Assembly (NCBI RefSeq): GCF_028369295.1
Contig: NZ_JAQMYP010000038.1
Location: 1-64,000 of the forward strand
Reading direction: 5' to 3'
DNA from: Streptomyces sp. HD
GTDB taxonomy: Bacteria; Actinomycetota; Actinomycetes; Streptomycetales; Streptomycetaceae
Length of the DNA stretch: 64,000 nt
Of the stretch, positions 17,224 through 25,818 are shown piece by piece. The translations under genes and the position numbers were made by a program. The notes under the pieces are model-generated. The model did no database searches. It had not been told where the DNA came from and saw only the letters and a program-made list of their open reading frames with translations. The stretch's first letter is position 1, and every line of letters starts with the position of its first letter.

Positions 17224-17981
17224 GCGGTGCCTTTCGCTGAGGTTCTGCCGGAGTACTCGCCGCTGATGTCGTCCGCCGTACGGCGCACCAGCGGGAGCAG
17301 GGTGAGGAGTTCGTCGGCGGTGACGACGACGTTCGGCGCGGAGACCGACATCGCGGCGACGACCCGGCCGTCGGCACCGCGGATCGGCGCGGCGACGCAG
17401 TTGATGGACTCCTCGTGGCCGCCGAGGTCGGTGGCCCAGCCCTGTTCGCGCACCTTGGCCAGTTCCCTGAGGAAGGCCTCCGGGTTGGGTGTCGAACGGG
17501 ACGTGTACATGGGGTAGTCGAGCTTCTCGGTGAGGGCTCGGCGCTCGTGCTCGGGCAGGTCGGCGAGCAGCAGCTTGGCGACGGCGGCGACGGTGATGGC
17601 GACGGGCTTGCCGATCCGTGAGTACATCCGGACCGGGTAGCGGCTCTCGACCTTGTCGATGTACAGCACCTCGTCCTCCTCGTACACGGCGAGGTGGACG
17701 GTGTGTCCGCACTGCTCGTTGAGGCGTACGAGGTGGGGGTGGGCGATCTCGCGGATGTCGAGGTTCTCCATCGCCTCCTGGGCGAGGGCGATGAGGCGGG
17801 CGCCGAGGCGGTAGCGCTGGTCGGACTGGCGGTAGACCATGCCGTGTTCGTGGAGCGTGCGCAGCAGGCGCAGGGCCGTGGACTTGTGGACGCCCAGGCG
17901 GTCGGCGACCTGGCCGAGGTCGGCGGGGCCCTCCGCGAGCAGCGGCAGGATGCTCAGTGCTCGGTCGACGGTCTGGCTCAT
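17220..17981 (-). CDS. IclR-family transcriptional regulator
   Basis: The 253-residue protein has an N-terminal winged helix-turn-helix (residues about 4-60: VDRALSILPLLAEGPADLGQVADRLGVHKSTALRLLRTL) and a C-terminal IclR effector domain (about 75-245: LNEQCGHTVHLAVYEEDEVLYIDKVES, GGHEESINCVAAPIRGADGRVVAAMSV). GAGGAGGT precedes the ATG at 17981. Its start overlaps the kinase stop (ATGA) and its stop overlaps the ridA start (ATGA). It most likely controls this operon and the divergent D-amino-acid genes through the palindrome at 19348-19368, in response to a small acid or amino acid. Confidence 0.95.
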   Translation of the reverse strand: MSQTVDRALSILPLLAEGPADLGQVADRLGVHKSTALRLLRTLHEHGMVYRQSDQRYRLGARLIALAQEAMENLDIREIAHPHLVRLNEQCGHTVHLAVYEEDEVLYIDKVESRYPVRMYSRIGKPVAITVAAVAKLLLADLPEHERRALTEKLDYPMYTSRSTPNPEAFLRELAKVREQGWATDLGGHEESINCVAAPIRGADGRVVAAMSVSAPNVVVTADELLTLLPLVRRTADDISGEYSGRTSAKGTA

Positions 17982-19249
17982 GGCGTACGTACCTCCTCGT
18001 CGGCCCTTTCTGCGGCTTGCGTCCAGCCGGGGCCGAGTCGAAGTTTCTCCCACCCGGCGTCGTCGAGGGCGGCCAGGCGGTCGGCGTGGTCACGGGAGGG
18101 GGGTGTGGCCAGGTCGCCGGGGGTGGTGAGGGCGGCCGCGGCCCAGAGGTGACCGTGGCGGAGGGCTACTCGTACGGGCAATCCGCGGAGGGTGGCGGAG
18201 AGGAACCCGGCGGCGAAGGCATCGCCGGCACCGATGGCTGATACGACGTCCACGGTCAGGGCGGGAACGAAGGTGCTCGGCGCTTGGGCCGGCGCGGGTG
18301 TTGGGTCGCTTGCCCGCGCCGGCGGGGCGCCGACTCTCTGTGGGACGGGCGCCGCCCCAGCGGCACGACTGCCCGCAGGCTGGGTCGACCGGGTGGCGGC
18401 GGGCTGGGCGCCTTGCAGCGCCTGGCCGCTTGCCGACCCAAGGGGCGCGGGGCTGATACCTGTGCGGCTCCGCCGCGTGGGCGCGGCCGGCCCACGACCA
18501 CCCGCGGCCGACACGAATGCCGTAGCCCCCACCGCCCCCTGCTTGACCACCAACACCCCCGGCTCCGGCAACGCCGTCCGCACCGCCTCAGGTCCCCCCG
18601 TAACCCCCCACGCCTCCTCCGCCTCGTCCTCCCCCACGAAGACCACGTCGGCCCCGCGCGCCAGCTCCAGCAGCACACCCCGCCCGTCCCGGTCTCCCCA
18701 CAGCCCCGCCCGGTGGTTCACGTCGAAAGAGACCACCGGGCGCCCCTCTTCGGAAGCCGTCAACCGCCGCATCAGCCCCAGGCAGCTGTCCGACAACGCC
18801 GCCGTGATCCCCGAAAGGTGCAGCACCCGCCCCGAACGCGCCGCGCTCAGGTCCACGTTCTCCACGGACATCGCCGACGCCGCCGACCCCGCCCGGTAGT
18901 ACGCCACCTCATGCGCGTCCGTGGCCCGGTCCCCGGCCGTCCGGAAGTACACCCCTGTCGGTCGCACCGGATCCCGGCGTACGGCCGAGAGGTCGACGCC
19001 GTACCCCGTGATCGCCTCGACGAGATGGTCACCGAACCCGTCGGCGCCGACTCGGCTGACCCATCCCGTGCGGTGGCCGGCGGCAGCCAGGGCGCACGCG
19101 ACGTTGGACTCCGCGCCCCCGATCCCCCGCTCGAACGACGGAACGTCGGCGAGGCGTCCCGGGCGGGTGGGCAGGAAGGTGACCATGGACTCGCCGAGCG
19201 CGACGACGTCCAGGACGTCGGGGGCATTGCAGGGTCCGGTGATGGTCAC
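17978..19249 (-). CDS. PfkB-family carbohydrate kinase with an 82-residue insertion
   Basis: The 423-residue protein has the PfkB (ribokinase) fold: N-terminal LGESMVTFLP, the first PfkB signature GGAESNVACALAAAG (44-58), and the C-terminal anion-hole signature with catalytic Asp in SAIGAGDAFAAGF (337-349). Best general match is the 2-keto-3-deoxygluconate kinase group, but the substrate cannot be fixed from sequence. Relatives are about 310-330 residues. The excess lies at about residues 247-328, a Pro/Ala/Gln/Arg low-complexity stretch that splits VGATAFV from FVPALTVDVV, and its DNA contains a copy of the dispersed repeat. The insertion keeps the frame and falls before the catalytic loop. 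GTG start at 19249 with GGAG upstream. Coupled by ATGA to iclR. Confidence 0.85.
   Translation of the reverse strand: MTITGPCNAPDVLDVVALGESMVTFLPTRPGRLADVPSFERGIGGAESNVACALAAAGHRTGWVSRVGADGFGDHLVEAITGYGVDLSAVRRDPVRPTGVYFRTAGDRATDAHEVAYYRAGSAASAMSVENVDLSAARSGRVLHLSGITAALSDSCLGLMRRLTASEEGRPVVSFDVNHRAGLWGDRDGRGVLLELARGADVVFVGEDEAEEAWGVTGGPEAVRTALPEPGVLVVKQGAVGATAFVSAAGGRGPAAPTRRSRTGISPAPLGSASGQALQGAQPAATRSTQPAGSRAAGAAPVPQRVGAPPARASDPTPAPAQAPSTFVPALTVDVVSAIGAGDAFAAGFLSATLRGLPVRVALRHGHLWAAAALTTPGDLATPPSRDHADRLAALDDAGWEKLRLGPGWTQAAERADEEVRTP
18441..18487. repeat. Dispersed GC-rich repeat, copy 1, inside kinase gene
   Basis: The stretch AGGGGCGCGGGGCTG-ATACC-TGTGCGGCTCCGCCGC-GTGGGCGCGG matches the 47-bp element at 32055-32101 and 38353-38399, with a few substitutions and one missing base in the middle. 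The core GCGGC-TCC-GCCGC forms a hairpin. Other copies lie between genes; this one is read through as protein. Confidence 0.85.
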
Positions 19250-19347
19250 GATCGTCGTAGCTCCAGACCTTGTGCGGATGGGTCGGCGGCTCCGTTGACC
19301 CGTGGTTGGCCGAGATGTTAGACAGCCGTAAGCGATATACGCAATGA

Positions 19348-19368
19348 GTGTTGCAGAAAATGCAACAC
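19348..19368. promoter_or_regulatory. Perfect palindrome between divergent operons, probable IclR operator
   Basis: GTGTTGC-AGAAAAT-GCAACAC has exact 7-base arms and a 7-base AT-rich centre, in the 138-bp gap between the kinase-iclR-ridA-gntP operon (minus) and the dehydratase-deacylase operon (plus). It sits 20 bases before the ATG at 19388, where a bound repressor would block transcription. Assignment to the adjacent IclR protein is inference from position and symmetry. Confidence 0.7.
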
Positions 19369-19387
19369 CGCAGATCAGGGAGGTTCC

Positions 19388-20659
19388 ATGAGCAACGAGG
19401 CGCTCGCCCGCCTGGCCGAGGAACGCGTCGACCACCGCTTCAAGGGCCTCCCCCCGGACGCCGACGGCCTCACCGTCGCCGAACTCGCCGCCCAGCGCCG
19501 CAACCTCTTCACCGACGGCTTCGCCACGCCCGTGCTCGCGCTCTCCGCCGAGCGCCTGGAGCACAACCTCGACCTGATGGAGACGTACGCCGCCCGCCAC
19601 GGCCTCGCCTTCGCCCCGCACGGCAAGACCTCCATGGCGCCCCAGCTGTTCCAGCGGCAGATCGAGCACGGCGCGTGGGGCATCACGCTCGCCGTACCGC
19701 ACCAGGTGCGGGTGGCGCGGGCGTACGGCATCCAGCGGGTCTTCCTCGCCAACGAACTCGTGGACTCCGCCGCCCTGCGCTGGATCGCCGGTGAGCTGGC
19801 CGCCGACGACGACTTCCGCCTCGTCTGTTACGTCGACTCCGTGCGCGGCGTGGAGCTGATGGACACGGCGCTGCGGACCGCCGGGGCCACCCGCCCGCTG
19901 GACGTCGTCGTGGAGCTCGCCGCCGGTGACGGCGCCCGTACCGGCGTCCGTACGGAGGCGGAGTGCGCGGCGGTCGCGGACGCGGTGACCTCCGTGTCGA
20001 CGCTGCGGCTGGTCGGTGTCGCGGGCTACGAGGGCGAGGTCCCGCAGGCGAACCCCGAGCGGGTGCACGCCTGGCTGCGGCGGCTGGTCACTCTCGCCGT
20101 GGAGTTCGACAAGGCGGGGCGGTTCGCGGGGCTGGAGGAGATCGTCGTCAGCGCGGGCGGCAGCGCCTGGTTCGACGCGGTGGCCGACGTGTTCGCGGAG
20201 ATTCCCGAACTGTCCCTTCCCGTACTGAAGCTGCTGCGCTCGGGTGCCTACGTCTCGCACGACGACGGCCACTACCGCAAGCTGACCCCCTTCAACCGGG
20301 TCCCGCAGGAGGGCGCCCTCGAACCGGCCTTCCGCCTGTGGACCCAGGTCGTCTCCCGCCCCTCCCCCGACCAGGCCTTCGTCAACGCGGGCAAGCGGGA
20401 CGCGGCGTACGACCTCGATCTGCCGTTCGCCCAGGTGGTCCGGCGCGGCGGTGCCGAGCGGCCGGCCACCGGTGTCTCGGTGACCGCGCTGTCCGACCAG
20501 CACGCGTGGCTGAGCACGACCGCGGAGGCGGATCTGGAGGTCGGGGACTGGCTCGGGCTGGGGCTTTCCCATCCGTGCACGTCGTTCGACAAGTGGCAGC
20601 TGATCCCGGTCGCTCAGGCGGACGGGACGGTCGTCGAGTACATCCGCACGTTCTTCTAG
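19388..20659 (+). CDS. D-serine dehydratase / D-threonine aldolase-like PLP enzyme
   Basis: The 423-residue protein has the fold-type III (alanine-racemase-like) barrel. The PLP-binding lysine is in APHGKTSMAP (Lys80). The C-terminal domain ends in HPCTSFDKW, where His395 and Cys397 match the zinc ligands of eukaryotic-type D-serine dehydratase. The family removes ammonia from D-serine or D-threonine through an enamine, or cleaves D-threonine; actinobacterial members are usually named amino acid deaminases. GGGAGGTTCC precedes the ATG. It is followed after 12 bases by the N-acyl-D-amino-acid deacylase gene. The pair suggests deacylation followed by deamination, with RidA from the divergent operon clearing the enamine. 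D-amino-acid specificity is inferred from family and partner. Confidence 0.88.
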   Translation: MSNEALARLAEERVDHRFKGLPPDADGLTVAELAAQRRNLFTDGFATPVLALSAERLEHNLDLMETYAARHGLAFAPHGKTSMAPQLFQRQIEHGAWGITLAVPHQVRVARAYGIQRVFLANELVDSAALRWIAGELAADDDFRLVCYVDSVRGVELMDTALRTAGATRPLDVVVELAAGDGARTGVRTEAECAAVADAVTSVSTLRLVGVAGYEGEVPQANPERVHAWLRRLVTLAVEFDKAGRFAGLEEIVVSAGGSAWFDAVADVFAEIPELSLPVLKLLRSGAYVSHDDGHYRKLTPFNRVPQEGALEPAFRLWTQVVSRPSPDQAFVNAGKRDAAYDLDLPFAQVVRRGGAERPATGVSVTALSDQHAWLSTTAEADLEVGDWLGLGLSHPCTSFDKWQLIPVAQADGTVVEYIRTFF

Positions 20660-20671
20660 GAGGGGGCGGTC

Positions 20672-22297
20672 GTGGAAGAACTCGTCATCCGGGACGCGGA
20701 GGTCGTGGACGGCAGCGGCGGTCCCTCGTATCGCGCCGATGTGGTCGTGGACGGCGGCCGGATCGTGTCGATCCTCCAGGAGGCGGCCGCGGCCGGCTGT
20801 CAACGGCCCGAGGCGCGCCGCGAGTTGGACGCCCAGGGCCTCGTCCTCTCCCCCGGGTTCATCGACATGCACGCCCACAGCGACCTGGCGCTGCTGCGGG
20901 ACCCCGACCACAGCGCCAAGGCCGCGCAGGGGGTCACCCTTGAGGTCATCGGCCAGGACGGGCTGTCGTACGCCCCCGTCGACGAGCGCACGCTCGCCCA
21001 GGTCCGCCGCGCGATCACCGGCTGGAACGGCTCCGGTGACGACATCGACTTCGACTGGCGGACGGTCGGCGAGTACCTGGACCGGCTCGACCGCGGTTTC
21101 GAGGGCCGGGGCATCGCCGTGAACGCCGCGTACCTCATCCCCCAGGGGACGGTCCGTGCGCTCGCCGTCGGCTGGGAGGACCGGGAGGCGACGCCGGACG
21201 AGCTCGACCGGATGCGGCAGCTGGTCGCGGAGGGCATGGAGCAGGGCGCGGTCGGCATGTCATCGGGGCTGACGTACACGCCGGGCATGTACGCCGAGGA
21301 CGCCGAGCTGACCGAGCTGTGCCGGGTGGTGGCGTCGTACGGCGGCTACTACTGCCCGCACCACCGCTCCTACGGGGCCGGGGCCCTTGAGGCGTACGAG
21401 GAGATGGTGGCCCTGACCAGGGAGGCGGGCTGCTCCCTCCATCTGGCCCACGCCACCATGAACTTCGGCGTGAACAGGGGCCGGGCGCCGGAGCTGCTCG
21501 CCCTGCTGGACAAGGCGCTCACCGAGGGCGCCGACATCAGCCTGGACACGTACCCCTACACGCCGGGCTGCACGACGCTCGTCGCCATGCTGCCGAGCTG
21601 GGCGAGCGAGGGCGGGCCGGAGGCGATCCTGGCCCGGCTGTCGGACGAGGAGACGGCCGAGCGCATCCGCCACCACATGGAGGTCATCGGCGCGGACGGC
21701 TGCCACGGCGTGCCCATCGAGTGGGACACCATCGAGATCTCCGGTGTCAGCGACCCGGCGCTCGGGGAGTTCGTCGGCCGTACCGTCCAGCAGTCGGCGG
21801 ACGCGCGGGGCGAGGCGCCCTGGGTGACCGCACGGCGGCTGCTGCTGGCCGACCGGCTGGGCTCGACGATCCTCCAGCACGTCGGCCACGAGGAGAACGT
21901 TCGGGAGATCATGCGGCACCGCGTCCACACGGGCGGCTCCGACGGCATCCTGCAGGGCACGAAGCCCCATCCGCGCGCGTACGGCACGTTCCCGCAGTAT
22001 CTCGGCCGGTACGTACGGGAGTTGGGGATCCTGTCCCTGGAGGAGTGCGTGGCCCATCTGACCTCGCGCCCGGCGGCACGGCTGGGGCTGCAGGACCGGG
22101 GGCTGGTCCGCGAGGGCCATCGGGCGGACCTGGTGCTGTTCGACCCGCGCACGGTGGCGGCGGGTTCGACCTTCGAGGAGCCGAGGAAGCTCCCCACGGG
22201 GATTCCGTACGTGCTCGTCGACGGCCGGTTCGTGATCGAGGACGGGCGCCGGACGGACGTACTGGCGGGGCGGGCGGTCCGCAGGACGACTCGGTGA
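20672..22297 (+). CDS. N-acyl-D-amino-acid deacylase (amidohydrolase superfamily)
   Basis: The 541-residue metal-dependent hydrolase has an N-terminal beta domain (EELVIRDAEVVDGSGG) and the metal-binding FIDMHAHSD with His67 and His69. Later conserved segments include CPHHRSYG, SLHLAHATMNFG, ILQHVGHEENV and the catalytic Asp in HTGGSDGI (about 425). The C-terminus returns to the beta domain (GHRADLVLFDPRTV, VLVDGRFVIEDG). This is the D-aminoacylase/dihydroorotase-like group, which hydrolyses N-acyl-D-amino acids to free D-amino acids. The GTG start has AGGAGGGGG upstream and lies 12 bases after the dehydratase stop. No export signal is present, so the substrate must be imported, plausibly by the GntP-family permease of the divergent operon. 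Confidence 0.92.
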   Translation: MEELVIRDAEVVDGSGGPSYRADVVVDGGRIVSILQEAAAAGCQRPEARRELDAQGLVLSPGFIDMHAHSDLALLRDPDHSAKAAQGVTLEVIGQDGLSYAPVDERTLAQVRRAITGWNGSGDDIDFDWRTVGEYLDRLDRGFEGRGIAVNAAYLIPQGTVRALAVGWEDREATPDELDRMRQLVAEGMEQGAVGMSSGLTYTPGMYAEDAELTELCRVVASYGGYYCPHHRSYGAGALEAYEEMVALTREAGCSLHLAHATMNFGVNRGRAPELLALLDKALTEGADISLDTYPYTPGCTTLVAMLPSWASEGGPEAILARLSDEETAERIRHHMEVIGADGCHGVPIEWDTIEISGVSDPALGEFVGRTVQQSADARGEAPWVTARRLLLADRLGSTILQHVGHEENVREIMRHRVHTGGSDGILQGTKPHPRAYGTFPQYLGRYVRELGILSLEECVAHLTSRPAARLGLQDRGLVREGHRADLVLFDPRTVAAGSTFEEPRKLPTGIPYVLVDGRFVIEDGRRTDVLAGRAVRRTTR

Positions 22298-22321
22298 CCG
22301 AGGACCGCCCGCCGCGAGGCG

Positions 22322-23254
22322 TTACGGCTTGGGGAGCACGCAGCCGCTCGCGTTCAGGTCGAGCTTGTTGTCGACGCCGAAGCAGGCGGGGATCTGGTAG
22401 ATCTCCTGCGCGTAGTTGATGCCCTGGCGAACGGTGACGTTGCCGCTCTCGTCGACCTCGCACGGGTTGTTGACCGTGCAGCGCTCGCCGTCCTCGTTGC
22501 CGGTGTTGTTGACGGCGACGACCTTGTTGGTGGCCTGGTCGATGACGGGGGAGCCCGAGGTGCCGCCGATGGTGTTGCAGGCGGAGGTGTAGCGGACCGA
22601 GTCCTTGAAGGTCCAGTCACCTTCCTTGAGGCGGTAGGCGAACCCGTCGATGTTGCAGTTGTACAGCCGCTTCCAGTAGCCGGAGGCGACGGTGATGGCG
22701 GTGCCCTTGACCGGGTGGGTGTCGGCCACCGTGAGCGGGTTGATGCTGTACGAGCTCTTGATCTGCGCGTACGTGGTGGTGAGTTGGTAGAAGGCGACGT
22801 CCGTGTCGGTCATCGTCCCGTAAGCGATCTTGCTGGCCCTCAGCGTGCCGGCCCGGCCGCCCGAGGAGTTGAGCAGAGTGAACGTACGGCTGGAGGCCCG
22901 GTCGACCACGACCTCGCCGGGGCCCGGCATGCCGGTCTCCAGACAATGACCGTTGGTCATGACCAGTGCCGGGTCGTTGTCCTCCGAGCCCGGGAACCGG
23001 ACGACGGAACCGGAACAGTTGCTGAGCGCGACGGTGCCCGCGAAGTTGACGGCCTGGACCTTGGGGCGGTTCAGCACCTGGCCGAGGGTGTCCGCGGTGG
23101 AGGCGACGGTGTCATCGACCACCGACGTGACCGAGCCCGCGTCCACGCCCTTGCCGAAGGAGGCGGCGTTGTCCACGGGGGCCGCGACCGCGGGTGCGGC
23201 GCCGGCCCCGGCTATCGCCAGGGCGAGGAGGGCGGCGCCGAGAGGTTTTCTCAT
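22322..23254 (-). CDS. Secreted trypsin-like serine protease
   Basis: The 310-residue protein carries a signal peptide (MRKPLGAALLALAIAGAGAA ending AVAA) and a chymotrypsin-fold domain. The catalytic triad is visible as His103 in MTNGHC, Asp152 in TDTDVAFYQL and Ser233 in GGTSGSPV. Four further cysteines (SNCSG, LYNCN, SACNT, ERCTVNNPC) may form disulfides. The S1 family member is probably extracellular, with unknown substrate. It stands alone, convergent with the deacylase gene (24 bases between stops), with a 250-base region upstream that has no gene. Confidence 0.93.
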   Translation of the reverse strand: MRKPLGAALLALAIAGAGAAPAVAAPVDNAASFGKGVDAGSVTSVVDDTVASTADTLGQVLNRPKVQAVNFAGTVALSNCSGSVVRFPGSEDNDPALVMTNGHCLETGMPGPGEVVVDRASSRTFTLLNSSGGRAGTLRASKIAYGTMTDTDVAFYQLTTTYAQIKSSYSINPLTVADTHPVKGTAITVASGYWKRLYNCNIDGFAYRLKEGDWTFKDSVRYTSACNTIGGTSGSPVIDQATNKVVAVNNTGNEDGERCTVNNPCEVDESGNVTVRQGINYAQEIYQIPACFGVDNKLDLNASGCVLPKP

Positions 23255-23507
23255 GTGGGGGTCCCCTCATACGAAGGGGGTGACCGAAGAATCTCCGGCC
23301 ACCCGCGCTTTTGTCATGCGCATTCTCACGCAGGAGGGGGGTGTGGACAAGGACTTGATTACCCGCGAGTTCAAGCCGTGGGGCTTTCCCTATCACGCGG
23401 GCCGGGCCGGGCCGGGACAACGGCGCCGGACGTTCACGAGAGGGTGCCGGGATCACCACATCCGGCGCAGTCGGCGGATGCGGCCACTACGGGTGACCCC
23501 CGGCTCT

Positions 23508-24383
23508 TCAATCCGGCTTCTTGGTGTTCCCCTGCCCCCGCCCCGGCTTGGTGTCCGAGTTGCCCGGCGCGGTCGAGGTGGTGGGTGCGGAAGAGGCCGT
23601 ACCGGTGGGCGTCGGGTCGGCCGAGGGCTTGCCGTCGGAGTCGGCGTCGGCGTCGTCCGACGCGGACGGGCTCGCCGAGGCGCTCGGCGACGTGGTTCCC
23701 GACGGATCGGTGTCCTCGGACCCGGACCGCAGGACACCGGCCGAGGAACCCGCGGAGGGCACCCCCGGCACCGGCGCGTCGCCGGTCGTCATGGACGTCC
23801 GGTCGTCCTTGGTCTTCGCGCCACCCGGCGAGGAGGACCCGGACAGGGAGAACCCGGCCACCAGCGCCCCCAACGACACCGCCCCCACCAGACCGGCGGC
23901 CACCGCGACACGCCGTGAACGCCACACGCCGGGCTGGTGCCGGCCTCGGTGGCTGCGGCGGCCACCGCGTCCCGCGTCGTAGTCGTCGCCGTAGTCGTCG
24001 CCGTAGTCGTAGCCGTCTTCGTAGACGTAGTCGTAGCGGTCTTCGCGGGCATGGCCGTAGCGGTCTTCGTAGACATGCTCGTAGCCACCGCCGGCGCCGG
24101 AGGCGCCGTCCGCACCACGGCCGGCATGGACACCGTCCGCCCCCTCGCCCACCGGAGGCAGCTCGGTCGTCTCGTCGTAGGCGTTCTGCCACCCGTGGGC
24201 GGCCGCCGGGTCGGCGTACGCGTCGTACACCGGGGACGGCTCGGCCTGCGGGTGGTACACGCTCGGCGACGCCTCGGGCACGGCGGCCGGCCGGAGCTCG
24301 CCATGGGCGTCGTACGCACCGGGCGTACCGTTCACGGAATTCGCCCCGTACGTACCGTTCTCTCGCTCAGGCGGCTTGGACAT
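23508..24383 (-). CDS. Single-pass membrane protein with Tyr/Asp-rich cytoplasmic repeat region
   Basis: The 291-residue protein has a hydrophilic N-terminal half. Residues about 98-140 are built of Tyr, Glu, Asp and Arg (YEHVYEDRYGHAREDRYDY, then YEDGYDYGDDYGDDYD). A basic cluster (RRSHRGRHQPGVWRSRR) leads into one transmembrane helix at about 160-182 (VAVAAGLVGAVSLGALVAGFSL). The outer tail is Ser/Thr/Pro/Asp-rich, typical of a flexible wall-spanning linker. The positive-inside rule puts the Tyr-rich part in the cytoplasm. No catalytic domain. It is divergent from alaA. Confidence 0.8.
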   Translation of the reverse strand: MSKPPERENGTYGANSVNGTPGAYDAHGELRPAAVPEASPSVYHPQAEPSPVYDAYADPAAAHGWQNAYDETTELPPVGEGADGVHAGRGADGASGAGGGYEHVYEDRYGHAREDRYDYVYEDGYDYGDDYGDDYDAGRGGRRSHRGRHQPGVWRSRRVAVAAGLVGAVSLGALVAGFSLSGSSSPGGAKTKDDRTSMTTGDAPVPGVPSAGSSAGVLRSGSEDTDPSGTTSPSASASPSASDDADADSDGKPSADPTPTGTASSAPTTSTAPGNSDTKPGRGQGNTKKPD

Positions 24384-24509
24384 GACCGCGCATTGTAGAG
24401 ACGGGGGAGACCTGAGGGACAGCTACCGCCGATAACAGCCCAAACCCCCGCGTCTCACGTGTCGGAAAACACGGCCCAAGGGGCGTTACCGGGCCGTAAG
24501 CTCCATGAC

Positions 24510-25721
24510 ATGCAGGTGATCCAGTCGACGAAGCTCGCCAACGTCTGTTACGAGATCCGGGGCCCGGTTCTTGAGGAGGCGATGCGGCTCGAATCGGCAG
24601 GGCATCGGATCCTCAAGCTGAACACGGGAAACCCGGCGGCGTTCGGCTTCGAGTGTCCGCCCGAGATCCTGGAGGACGTCCTCCGCAACGTGTCGACGGC
24701 CCATGGCTACGGCGACGCGAAGGGCCTGCTGGCCGCACGCCGGGCCGTCGTCATGCACAACCAGACCCTCGGCATCGAGACCGACGTCGAGCACGTCTTC
24801 ATCGGCAACGGCGTCTCCGAGCTGATCGTGATGGCGATGCAGGGCCTGCTGGACGACGGGGACGAGGTGCTGGTCCCGGCCCCCGACTACCCCCTGTGGA
24901 CCGCCGCCGTGTCGCTGTCCGGCGGCACCGCCGTGCACTACCGGTGCGACGAGCAGTCCGACTGGATGCCCGATCTCGCCGACATCGAGCGCAAGGTCAC
25001 CGACCGCACCAAGGCCATCGTCATCATCAACCCCAACAACCCGACGGGCGCCGTCTACGACGAGGCCATGCTGCGGGGGCTGACGGACATCGCCCGGCGG
25101 CACAACCTCCTCGTCTGCTCCGACGAGATCTACGACAAGATCCTCTACGACGGCGCCACGCACACCCCGACCGCCGCCGTCGCCCCCGACCTGCTCACCC
25201 TCACCTTCAACGGCATGTCGAAGGCGTACCGGGTCGCCGGGTACCGGGTGGGCTGGATGTCGATCTCGGGCCCGCGCGCCCACGCCGACTCCTACATCGA
25301 GGGCCTCACCATCCTCGCGAACATGCGACTGTGCGCGAACATGCCCGGTCAGCACGGGGTCGTGGCCGCGCTCAGCGGGCGGCAGTCCATCAACGACCTG
25401 GTGCTGCCCGGCGGACGACTGAAGGAGCAGCTGGATGTCGCGTACGAGCTGCTGACGCAGATCCCCGGCGTGACGTGCGTACGGCCGAAGGGGGCGCTGT
25501 ATCTCTTCCCGCGCCTCGACCCCAAGGTCTTCAAGATCAAGGACGACCGGCAGATGGTCCTGGACCTGCTGCGGCGCGAGAAGATCATGGTCGTGCAGGG
25601 TTCGGGCTTCAACTGGCCGGAGTCGGACCACTTCCGGGTGGTGACCCTGCCGACGGTGACGGACCTGCGGGACGCGGTGGGGCGGATCGGGCGGTTCCTC
25701 GACGGGTACAGCCAGCCGTGA
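24510..25721 (+). CDS. alaA: Glutamate-pyruvate (alanine) aminotransferase
   Basis: The 403-residue PLP enzyme interconverts alanine + 2-oxoglutarate with pyruvate + glutamate. It can be aligned by eye with E. coli AlaA almost throughout: KLANVCYEIRGPVLEEA, KLNTGNPAAFGFECP, FIGNGVSELIVMAMQGLL, VPAPDYPLWTAAVSLS, IINPNNPTGAVY, SDEIYDKILYDG, LCANMPGQHG. The PLP lysine is Lys238 in FNGMSKAYRVAGYR. The ATG at 24510 gives the family N-terminus; the upstream open frame is ignored. No good ribosome site precedes it. Single gene, divergent from the Tyr-rich membrane protein. Confidence 0.95.
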   Translation: MQVIQSTKLANVCYEIRGPVLEEAMRLESAGHRILKLNTGNPAAFGFECPPEILEDVLRNVSTAHGYGDAKGLLAARRAVVMHNQTLGIETDVEHVFIGNGVSELIVMAMQGLLDDGDEVLVPAPDYPLWTAAVSLSGGTAVHYRCDEQSDWMPDLADIERKVTDRTKAIVIINPNNPTGAVYDEAMLRGLTDIARRHNLLVCSDEIYDKILYDGATHTPTAAVAPDLLTLTFNGMSKAYRVAGYRVGWMSISGPRAHADSYIEGLTILANMRLCANMPGQHGVVAALSGRQSINDLVLPGGRLKEQLDVAYELLTQIPGVTCVRPKGALYLFPRLDPKVFKIKDDRQMVLDLLRREKIMVVQGSGFNWPESDHFRVVTLPTVTDLRDAVGRIGRFLDGYSQP

Positions 25722-25763
25722 CACTGCGTATGCGGGCAGTCCTGTTTTGTGAAGCACGCAACT

Positions 25764-25778
25764 TTAGACGAAATCTAA
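25764..25778. promoter_or_regulatory. TTAGA-N5-TCTAA palindrome upstream of a small gene
   Basis: TTAGA-CGAAA-TCTAA lies 41 bases before the ATG at 25819, just upstream of TAGGAT (25781-25786), a fair -10 hexamer. AT-rich symmetric sites like this bind dimeric repressors of several families. No regulator is encoded next door, so the binding protein is unknown. Confidence 0.5.
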
Positions 25779-25818
25779 GCTAGGATGGTTTCCTGTCAGA
25801 GCACAGGAGGCCATCCCC

